A program made the position numbers and the translations under genes. Below are positions 60,501 to 64,000 of a DNA stretch of 64,000 bases, piece by piece. The stretch is from Rugalucina vietnamica (Eukaryota; Mollusca; Bivalvia; Lucinida; Lucinidae), in contig OZ024880.1 of NCBI GenBank assembly GCA_964017185.1, positions 46,265,071 to 46,329,070 on the forward strand, in the 5' to 3' direction. The notes under the pieces are model-generated. The model did not search any database. It was not told the DNA's origin and was given only the letters and a program-made list of their open reading frames with translations. Each line of letters opens with the position of its first letter. Position 1 is the first letter of the stretch.

Positions 60501-60860
60501 CAAAACATAAAACAAATGGAAGCACAACAGAAGTATCGCCTTGGAATATAAAATTACTTGGGGGCTTAAATCGATTTTGCAGGCGCCTAACCTCAACCTC
60601 AGCTTCTGCAATTAACTGTTAACTCTCAGCTTCTGCAATTAATCAAAGCCAATTTCTGTTAAGTAGGTTGGGCTCATTTGCGCTTGTATGCTTTGGAAAC
60701 ATTCTACATCGGTCGAAACTTTAAGCAAACTCTTAAAAAACATCATTTTATCACATGATTTCACATATGACTGTTGTGCAATAAGATTATACTTACCTTC
60801 GGGCATTTTGGTAGCAGTATATGGCACCAGCAAAACTATAAAACCAAACAGCAAAATCAT
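34394..60860 (-). CDS. Secreted M12B (reprolysin/ADAMTS-like) zinc metalloproteinase with mucin tail, 14 exons, 1097 aa
   Basis: Exons, minus strand: 60860-60797, 60173-59950, 59491-59411, 58731-58611, 55947-55809, 55435-55357, 54249-54166, 53557-53412, 47823-47798, 45888-45774, 45432-45280, 38397-38259, 37430-37302 and 36187-34394. All junctions are GT/AG and close in phase (3294 nt). Order: signal peptide (MILLFGFIVLLVPYTATK), prodomain to about 185 with a furin-type site KRRIRR (residues 180-185), then the catalytic domain. That domain contains GIAYIGTMC, the zinc motif HEMGHSMGAWHD (H355, H359, H365; catalytic E356) and the Met-turn YLMAAY (M379). A Cys-rich segment follows (about 414-515: FGSCL, NDQCERV, DGTPC, FCYRDECV) resembling the ADAMTS/ADAM-CR2 region. 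Last are about 530 Thr-rich residues and two Cys modules. There are no thrombospondin repeats, transmembrane helix or GPI signal, so it should be secreted. All active-site residues are present, so it is probably an active zymogen. The substrate is unknown. Confidence 0.92.
36290..36420. repeat. Dispersed repeat E (GCTGGTGTTGTGCGGTGTGG), copy 1
   Basis: TATTACTGCAGCTGGTGTTG, GTGTGGCGGCCCTAAAAGT and the ATATTTTTCTTTTGGTCCTT segment recur at 37610-37720. It is probably a short mobile element and is intronic (intron 13). Confidence 0.5.
36595..36730 (-). repeat. SINE body, truncated (same family as 4350-4580)
   Basis: TTTTACGTCCCTTTCAAGC, ATCAGTAGGTGGGGCGAAAA and CACCCGCAAG match the body at 4355-4455. 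The tRNA-like head is missing. Confidence 0.55.
37009..37282. mobile_element. MITE family B, copy 6 (inverted), 14 bp from the exon 13 donor
   Basis: AACTAGGGTATAAAC, the TGTGGGTACCCGTTAGCACC arm and the end ATGTTTTCGTAATG at 37282. The exon 13 donor (GTAAGT, 37296-37301) begins just beyond. Confidence 0.75.
37533..37990. repeat. Two copies of an 80-bp segment flanking repeat E (direct repeats)
   Basis: GAAATTGTACAATATGGCCC through TAACAATTAATTTTATT occurs at about 37533-37610 and again at about 37915-37990. Between them is a repeat E body (GCTGGTGTTGTGCCGTGTGG). The arrangement resembles a small element with direct terminal repeats, or a tandem duplication. Confidence 0.6.
38010..38092 (+). 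repeat. Dispersed repeat family D, right-end fragment
   Basis: TTTTTGGAGTAGGAACTTCT and TTTCCTGATCATTG match the right end of 5330-5712. Confidence 0.5.
38410..38546. mobile_element. MITE family A, copy 10 (internally deleted), abutting exon 12
   Basis: Starts GAACCTTCACATGAGAAAAC, ends GATGGGGCGGTTC, flanked by AAAT on both sides. The hairpin left arm is deleted. It ends about 11 bp from the 3' splice site of metalloproteinase exon 12 (exon begins 38397). Confidence 0.7.
38668..41487. repeat. 151-bp satellite, block 1 (about 18 units), with element-like ends
   Basis: The unit contains CAATCCCAAGCTAGATCTTG, CAAAATTTGGTCGGATTCTG, TTCTCAAGATATTGAGCGGA and CGTAACTCCGTCAAAATTTT, and repeats every 151 bp (for example 39037, 39188, 39339, 39490, 39641). 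A variant unit with TAGATATTGAGCTGAAA recurs at 38877, 39480 and 40084, giving a 604-bp (4 x 151) higher-order period. The block starts after CTATAGCCCCGCTTCTCAGC and ends with a CGGAATCACGG microsatellite and the hairpin TATAGCCCCACTTTTCC/AAAGCGGGGCTATA. It lies in intron 11 of the metalloproteinase. Confidence 0.9.
41488..42593. repeat. 151-bp satellite, block 2 (about 6.6 units), with element-like end
   Basis: It resumes mid-unit right after the block 1 terminal hairpin and continues in the same phase type. It ends with (ATAACGGA)n, GGTGAATCCAGTATAGCCCC and ACTTTTTCAAAGCGGGGCTATA-type hairpin at 42565-42593. It looks like a second, truncated element in tandem with the first. Confidence 0.85.
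42600..45105. mobile_element. TIR element (CGTTCGG...CAATGGTAAA) hosting a nested array element
   Basis: The left end CTACGTTCGGGGTTCTCCCA plus ATGGTAAAA is mirrored at 45060-45105 by TACCAATGTTAAGAACTCCG plus AACG. Both subterminal regions contain ACCATTGGTA palindromes. The array element 42889-45042 sits inside. No transposase was seen. Confidence 0.6.
42889..45042. mobile_element. Array-bearing element, about 465-bp units, GCTCACC hairpin end
   Basis: Begins ACCAGAGGACCATTGGTCCT and ends CTCACCTTGTGAGCC/TTCGGCTCAGGTGAGCTAA. In between, units of about 444-466 bp repeat (GGTTCTGGAGAAGAA at 43384, 43828, 44293 and 44759), each with GGCCATCTTGGTCATGTGAC and TCAAGAGATGACCTTGACC. The last unit passes into (GGAC)n at 44940-44985. 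The same two ends are found, inverted, at 62215-63022, and one end at 63876-63925. It is non-autonomous; a Helitron/Helentron-like or pearl-like origin is possible but unproven. Confidence 0.75.
45900..46175. mobile_element. MITE family B, copy 7, abutting exon 10
   Basis: CATTACGAAAACATGCCCAT start at 45899-45900, core hairpin shortened (CGTTAGAATCGCCGAGGCGG), end CACGGACATGTTTTCATGATG. It begins 11 bp from the 3' splice site of metalloproteinase exon 10 (45888). Confidence 0.8.
46250..47138. mobile_element. Array-bearing element with GGGGGCAT hairpin end
   Basis: Begins AGAAATGCGTGTTTGTAAAA/CACTATGCCCCCAACT. It contains two units of about 300 bp (each with AAAGGGGCATAACTC, AGTATACCAAATAT and GAGATATCTTGCACACAAGA). 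It ends with (GACA)n at 47061-47090 and TATGCCCTTCCAACTTTTTC/AAAGTTGGGGGCAT. It is a third family built on the same plan as the 151-bp and 465-bp array elements. Confidence 0.7.
47145..47330. mobile_element. MITE family B, copy 8 (degraded, interrupted)
   Basis: ATACCCCTATATCCCCAG and AAGGGGGTATACGTTTCCTG are split by about 55 bp similar to repeat E flank (CTTTCTCCTTAATACGTTCC). Confidence 0.5.
47416..47675. mobile_element. MITE family B, copy 9 (fully palindromic), flanked by 37-bp direct repeats
   Basis: CATTACGAAAACTTGCCCGT at the left and GCATGGGCAAGTTTTCGTAATG-type end at the right are inverted repeats of each other. The flanks at 47373-47409 and 47676-47711 both read AAAGCTCGAACAAGTTTGAT/TGTAAACTGAACATG. 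Confidence 0.8.
47849..48398. mobile_element. MITE family B, copy 10, split by a foldback element
   Basis: Left part 47849-47919 (AACATGCCCGTGTAATGTAT onward), right part 48212-48398 (hairpin remnant TGTGGGTACTCAAAATCTAT). The insert is 47920-48211. It begins 26 bp from the exon 9 acceptor. Confidence 0.7.
47920..48211. mobile_element. Foldback/MITE with about 95-bp terminal inverted repeats
   Basis: TAACAAAATCTGCTGTTTTC at the left faces GAAAACAGCAGATTTTGTTA at the right. Inner arms TTTCAGCCATCTAGTGGCCT and AGGCCACTAGATGGCTGAAA also match. A TA duplication (Tc1/mariner-like) fits the ends, but the palindromic terminus leaves the exact border ambiguous. Confidence 0.75.
48665..53000 (-). mobile_element. 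CR1/jockey-like non-LTR retrotransposon (LINE), apparently intact, in metalloproteinase intron 8
   Basis: It is built around a single ORF (49209-52775). The probable 3' end carries GAGAATAAATATGTTTAAAC (minus strand, about 48672-48692), a motif shared with 20520-20545. The 5' edge is placed loosely at 52.9-53.0 kb. Edges and target duplications were not resolved. It lies in sense orientation with the host gene. Confidence 0.75.
49209..52775 (-). CDS. LINE ORF: endonuclease-reverse transcriptase, 1188 aa, with degenerate 2A-like motif
   Basis: One uninterrupted frame from a true ATG. N-terminus: two hydrophobic segments (about 24-47 and 84-109), the second running directly into SGDVHPNPGQ (110-119), which resembles the 2A ribosome-skipping consensus D-V/I-E-x-N-P-G-P. 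Next is an AP-type endonuclease: HYNVMSI, FTETWL, GGGVMIYVKD, FYRPPES, TGDFNLD and LIDIILTN. Its usual SDH box is RYH here. A reverse transcriptase follows: CPIPKGG, NYRPISLLS, DVSKAFDRVWH, GVPQGSILGPLLF and the catalytic FADDASLF. The C-terminus has a CxC...HxxxxC knuckle (CRCGNIENAEHFLLQC). There is no stop or frameshift, so the copy is young and may be competent. The retrotransposon call is certain; clade placement (CR1-like) is by motif recall. Confidence 0.93.
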   Translation of the reverse strand: MKKSHSTSSQPFGGVMPRYSLAYKFPLFCQLVFLLPILLNVFQLFSLNMHIKSASASKNYSQGMVFTRKLPIGTARYKTIRGNIIFVYSCVVVGAFTTLLTWLGILLLISGDVHPNPGQPSTSSHSSSSSTTNESFSFLNTLNLSNHISFVHYNVMSIAHKLDILSAELSDFDILAFTETWLRPNITTDLTIPNFKPPERNDRTEDRQGGGVMIYVKDCLYYKRRQDLEPRNVECIWIEIQLNHTRVLFGLFYRPPESDAACLSSIEDSISLAMDTQINNIIITGDFNLDVFSRQTSRKVSELCEQFSLCQTVTEPTHFTENSSSLIDIILTNDKSNLIYSGVAEPFLNQNVRYHCPIYGVFKYTKASRKSYSRRIWSYDRGDYDSFRTKVANTDWGSVYDDDVNTHACNITNKLNDLTEECIPNKTVRIRPSDPPWITTAIRKLIRKRKQAYQKVKHNDTPRLWNKFKKLRNKVITQMRLSKQQYLDQLSNKLKTKPLSSKDWWSTLKTFISPSSKTSVPTLEKDGRVYNDDTDKANLLNNFFRDQTLLDDTNAQVPHIDCNVDNLLSNLVITPTEVESVLKNLPLGKAVGSDDINNRTLKELAHELSFPVCSLLNHSLSVGIFPDIWKDALVCPIPKGGSAASVSNYRPISLLSCLEKVPERVVFKHLYNHFRDNDILSPLQSGFIPGDSTTNQLTFLYNTFCKALDARKEVRVVFCDVSKAFDRVWHKGHLCKLKAAGVSGNILSWFSSCLSERRQKVILPGTESDWNYIDAGVPQGSILGPLLFLLYINDIVNDIGSNIRLFADDASLFLVVDNPDTAAQTLNSDLEKISKWAKTWLVKFNPAKTESLLISRKVIQPLHPQLYMLNQQIQEVENHKHLGIYLSNDGTWHTHINYIKEKAWNRIKVMRKLKFQLDRKSLEIIYTSFIRPILEYCNEIWDNCADYEKEDLENIQKEAARIATGTTKLVSIENLNSEIGWETLEVRRNKQKLTLFYKMVHNLTPSYLTSLIPPTVNETSNYNLRNSNDIRTTNASSVQYYSSFLPSAIRGWNSLPEEIRNSATLTSFKNRLNQHTSITPKYYYTGDRHTQILHTRLRTKCSSLNYDIFIRNLNDSPFCRCGNIENAEHFLLQCRFYRLQRLEMLNSVSQLCHVTLDVLLFGDSSLSLETNSQIFLLVHKFIKDSKRF
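53230..53345 (+). repeat. tRNA-like SINE head
   Basis: CCTTAGTCTAGCGGTAAAGG resembles an A-box, and a poor B-box-like CCCGATCCCTGG lies about 80 nt on. It is degenerate. Confidence 0.3.
53889..54123. mobile_element. MITE family A, copy 8, in intron 7
   Basis: GAGCCGCCGCAGGGGAAAA to ACGCACAGGCTC, flanked by AAAT on both sides, with hairpin GCGAAGATCAGCTTAGCAGT. It ends 43 bp from the exon 7 donor. Confidence 0.8.
54510..54538. repeat. Poly(A) tract
   Basis: About 29 A residues in intron 6, with no identifiable retroposed body. Confidence 0.7.
55271..55390 (-). repeat. 40-bp tandem triplication covering the exon 6 splice donor
   Basis: ACATACCTCGTTGGTTAAAC and the following 20 bases occur three times (55271-55310, 55311-55350, 55351-55390). 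On the minus strand each copy encodes the end of exon 6 (DYVTCLTNE) followed by GAG|GTATGT. The copy nearest exon 6 is used in my model because its donor keeps phase 0 with exon 7. The other two donors add 40 or 80 nt and shift the frame. Confidence 0.9.
55466..55575. repeat. (TTTA)n microsatellite inside a duplicated CGAAAACAACGTGGTCTGCT block
   Basis: Two (TTTA)n runs, each followed by AC/CC GAAAACAACGTGGTCTGC, form a local duplication of about 60 bp just upstream of exon 6. Confidence 0.75.
56533..57985. mobile_element. TACG-rich TIR element, about 1.45 kb, with nested MITE A
   Basis: The left end GGGCTGTCACACATTCGCGT is mirrored on the right by ACGTGAATGTGTGACAGAGC. Both subterminal regions (56540-57060 and 57660-57965) are packed with TACGT, GATACG and CGTATC motifs in both orientations. 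The middle (57110-57345) is not TACG-rich and has a short frame, DGELEDV followed by about 10 Pro and DYLDFSD, that might be a transposase or captured-gene remnant. Family A copy 9 is inserted at 57351-57588. Confidence 0.7.
57351..57588. mobile_element. MITE family A, copy 9, nested in the TACG-rich element
   Basis: GAGCCTGTGCGTGAGAAAAC start, hairpin CACTGATCAGCTCCGCAGTT, end GCGGCGGCTC. Confidence 0.8.
58858..59213. mobile_element. MITE family B, copy 11, with tandemly doubled hairpin core
   Basis: Two successive cores (TTAGAACTGCCTCGCCGAGG at about 58970 and TTAGAACCGCCTCGCCGAGG at about 59058) are separated by TTTTGGAGCTTTTGCTCAAA. The outer ends are normal. It lies in intron 3, 127 bp from exon 4. 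Confidence 0.85.
59725..59880. mobile_element. MITE family C, copy 2
   Basis: AGTATAGCCCAAGATGAGAC faces GTCCCATCTGAGGCTATTAT. The flanks AACTCATTTAAGGCTGG and GGAATTTC match 17605-17780 in reverse. Confidence 0.65.
60278..60618 (-). repeat. Dispersed repeat family D, inverted copy in intron 1
   Basis: Begins GGTACAAGTAGGCAATAATC and ends CCTCAGCTTCTGCAATTAAC. It is collinear with 25607-25975. Confidence 0.65.
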
Positions 60861-62210
60861 GACTGCTCTTAATGGTCTTCAAGCTGTAAATGCTTGTCTG
60901 TCCATGTGTTTTGAAAATGACATTCAAGCCACAGGAATGCGTCATGACAAAACATGCATGATTTATGCATATGCGATGACAAATTATTAGCTCGTCTGTG
61001 CTGTAACCTATTCATAAGCGATCATTGGTTTTGGTGAATGGGCACTTTCAATATATACTGAACAAAAAAAGAAACGCAACAATTATATTTCACTAAATTT
61101 TGAGCAAACTATGATACAATCAGAAATCATTGCATTTTCTACTTCTGCATTAGATATCAGGCGTCCGATTGCAAGAAACCGATTTTCATTTTGATGCGTA
61201 TGTACGGAATTATTCGATGCCCACCATGGGCATGCTGAAAGTAATAAACCACACAGTGCGCTTGCGCAAGCATTAAAATAATGGTACGATTTAAATCCGC
61301 TATAAACCCCCATTCAAAATCAACATGTACCACTTAGCAGATAATTCACACATTATAAAGATAAAATGAATAAAATTGAAATTACCCCCCCCCCTTCCCT
61401 TTCAATTAAACATATAAGGATTTTAGTGGTTTTAATTACGAGCTTGTGTGTCGTGGAACTTTATTTCTTCTTCATGATTTGGAATTAGGGAGCAGCTGAC
61501 ATTGCATCTTGATTTGGAGGTTGAAAAGTGTGCGCATGCGCAGAGCAAATCTTTCCCGATTTGCATTATTTAAGACGACAAAAAAATACTCATTCAATTT
61601 TTATCGAAATGAAAATCAGATTTTTTTGCATGATATACCCAAATATCCCATGAATGGGGATCATTCAGCAACAGACCTGAAAATATCAAGGGCCTACCCT
61701 TAAACTCGAAAATCCTCGGTGGCCTATTGTTGCGTTTCGTCTTTTGTTCAGTATAGTAAAACTGTAGTCTGTTACTGTTTTGCTTGGACAAAGAATCTGA
61801 TAAAGTTCAAACCAGCTTTCTCCTAATGCGGCTTGAAATGTTGATTAAACAATTAAGCAACTCTTTGACTGAATACAATATGGTCAGGATGAGTTGATAT
61901 TATGAAATTATCTCTGTAACTGTTTTGTACTAAGAGTAGTATCATTAAAACTTGCAGTTAGTTCAATACTTTCAAACTAATGATTAGGAAAATACTTACT
62001 GGAGATAGACGTCTAGCTCAGCTTAGCAATTTAGGCTGGTTGGGGAAAGCCAGGGCAGTTTTCAACGTTCAGTCAGAAATACCCTGTGAAACCATCGCGC
62101 CCGGAAGGTGACAGTAAAACCATTGGTACATGCCGATGCATGAACCATTGATATCGATATTGTTACTGGCGATGCCAGTGGGATTCGAATCCGCAACGCA
62201 GAGGTACATT
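60861..62210. other. Upstream flank of the metalloproteinase; no gene seen
   Basis: No TATA box at a convincing distance from the ATG was found. A palindromic GTGCGCATGCGCAG (61531-61545) resembles an NRF1 site. Two half-sites CAAAAAAAGAAACGCAAC (61065) and its inverse at 61725-61745 suggest a 680-bp TIR element (GTTGCGTTTC...). It is otherwise AT-rich. Confidence 0.35.
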
Positions 62211-62214
62211 TATT

Positions 62215-63022
62215 AGCTCACCTGAGCCGATGGCTCACTGGTGAGCTTAAAGTATACCCATGCTCCGGCGTCCGTAGCCGTCCGTCGTCCGTCCGTCGGT
62301 GTTCACAATTTCAAAGATTCATGTGGAGCATCCTTAGGAAGGGGTAACGAAAATTTGTATAAATGGTCCAGGTCACATGACCAAGATGGCCGCCATGGCT
62401 ATGAATAGCAAAAACCTTAAAGAATCTTCTCCTCCAGAACCGGAAGGTCTATGATTTTAAAACTTGACATGAAGCATCAGGGAGATGAGCTCTACAAAGT
62501 TTATATAAATCATGATGGGATGACCTAGACCTATATTACGACAAGGTCAATTTCGATCGGCAATGCATTTGAATGGGGAAAATTGTCAAAATGTCATTTG
62601 AAGGGAAAAACTTGAAGGGAATTGGCAAATGGACTGAAGGTTTATGATTCTGAAAAAAAAACATTGGGCCGCAGGGGCTGGTCTGCCCCGACCCTGGGGT
62701 AATATACATTTATATCACCATAATATTTAAAGATCTTCGCTGAAACCGCTTGGCCAATCAAAGCCAAATTTGGTATGAAGCATCTATAGGAAGGGGAAAC
62801 AATGTTTTCGTAAATAATCCTGGTGTCATGACCAAGATGGCCGCCGTGTCCACATATGGTAAAACCCCTTCAAAAATCTTCTTCTCCGGAACCGGTGAAA
62901 TGACCTTGGCCCATTTTACAGCAAGGTCAATATAGGTCGCCCATTTCCATAATAGTCAAACAAGTTTATTGGTATATATCCCATATCTCAGGTGAGCGTT
63001 TACAGGGCCATTGGTCCTCTAG
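62215..63022. mobile_element. Array-type element with GCTCACC hairpin end (inverted, short)
   Basis: Left end TTAGCTCACCTGAGCCGATG/GCTCACTGGTGAGC, then (CCGT)n and two diverged units carrying CCAAGATGGCCGCC. It closes at GGTGAGCGTTTACAGGGCCA/TTGGTCCTCT. It is the reverse-orientation relative of 42889-45042. Confidence 0.7.
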
Positions 63023-63383
63023 TTTGTTTTCTTTTCCCAGTTCAGTTAGTTCACTTAAAATTCTAAGGAGTGTATTTGTCAGTATAATTACTGAATATTA
63101 TTTGAATTTGAAAGAAGCAAATACATCCACGTGTATTTTGTGTTACATTTTGTAACAAGGATACTGTCGGAGCGATTGACTGTGAATTCAAAAGTTAAAA
63201 ACAAAATGCTATTTTTATTTTGTTAAATTAGTGAATGTCAATATGGATGTCATTAACTTGAAAACGAACCCGGTTTGTTCAGCCGTTTTGATACCACCGA
63301 TACGTTACACAGCTTGTTCTCCTGTTACAAATTACTTGAATCCTGTCTCTCCTTGGGTGTTATACAGTGTAGATAGATTATTT

Positions 63384-63604
63384 CATTACGAAAACATACC
63401 CATGCAATATACAGAGATTTTAAAAGTTGTAAAATAAATGAAAATTTTCAGCTGAAAATTTTGATATTTTTCTTACGGTTTTGGCGAGGCGGTTTTAACG
63501 AGTACCCACAATCTATGTTTTGGAGCAGAAAATAGGTGTACCCCTGCAAGCCCCAGTTTTTCTATACAAATTGTGTGGTATATATTTCACAGACTTCCTG
63601 ATGT
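63384..63604. mobile_element. MITE family B, copy 12 (left hairpin arm deleted)
   Basis: CATTACGAAAACATACCCAT start, only the GGCGAGGCGGTTTTAACGAG arm of the core is left, end at CACAGACTTCCTGATG. Confidence 0.7.
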
Positions 63605-63875
63605 TTGCCAATTTCAACTAATGACAAACATACCTGCAAAACAAAATAATTATATTATACTGTCAACCTAACCTAATAAATACCAAATACAGGTCTCCTA
63701 AAAATTCTAGTTTCATGAACTGTCAAATGCAAAGCAAAGACGCGTGGACATGTCTTATTCACACGTTGACATAGCTTTACTTAAATGTCTATTTGAAGCA
63801 GTCTGATCAACGAATACATATATCTAAGCACACCTGGGAAAATTGTGCGCGCAAATGAACCACATTCTTTAAACC

Positions 63876-64000
63876 AGAGGACCAATGGTCCTGTAAACGC
63901 TCACCTGAAACCTGAGATATATACTAATAAACTTGCATGACTAGAATTGTAATATTCATGTATACATATAACCCCAGGGCCGGGTAAGAACAACCCCTGG
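63876..64000. mobile_element. Start of another GCTCACC-type element, cut by the window edge
   Basis: ACCAGAGGACCAATGGTCCT/GTAAACGCTCACCTGA is the same terminus as at 42889 and (inverted) 63022. The element continues to the right. Confidence 0.6.

Overview
The window is eukaryotic, AT-rich and intron-rich. Single exons of 26 to 460 nt with GT/AG borders sit in a sea of short transposons and satellites. The repeat content (many hairpin-cored MITEs, tRNA-derived SINEs, tandem-repeat-bearing elements ending in a GCTCACC...GGTGAGC hairpin) and a short-chain collagen C4-like gene point to a mollusc, most likely a bivalve. That assignment is inference. No rRNA, intact tRNA, CRISPR, operon or prokaryotic signal was seen.

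Layout. 1-128 (-): an exon of a gene that leaves the window on the left. 0.6-3.1 kb: an old satellite of about 185 bp. 3.1-10.8 kb: SINE heads, MITEs and a hAT-like element nested in a MITE. 7.4-22.0 kb (+): a phase-consistent but unrecognised four-exon gene model (157 aa). 22.9-28.0 kb (+): an intact eight-exon DUOX maturation factor gene (DUOXA, 442 aa). 30.9-33.1 kb (-): a two-exon secreted short-chain collagen C4-like gene (213 aa). 34.4-60.9 kb (-): a complete 14-exon gene for a secreted M12B (reprolysin/ADAMTS-like) zinc metalloproteinase of 1097 aa. Its last exon encodes a Thr-rich mucin-like repeat domain of about 500 residues followed by two identical-pattern Cys modules. Introns of this gene hold a 151-bp satellite, a 465-bp tandem array nested in a TIR element, a LINE with an uninterrupted 1188-aa ORF, a TACG-rich TIR element and many MITEs. 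61-64 kb: repeats only.

The three well-supported genes are all plausible mucosal or secreted-surface genes: DUOXA brings the H2O2-producing DUOX to the surface, the C4-like protein is a small secreted extracellular protein, and the metalloproteinase carries its own mucin tail. Whether they are co-regulated cannot be read from the sequence. The gene models were built by hand from reading frame, splice consensus and phase agreement. Every internal junction of DUOXA, the C4-like gene and the metalloproteinase closes in phase, which is strong internal support. No transcript or database search was available.
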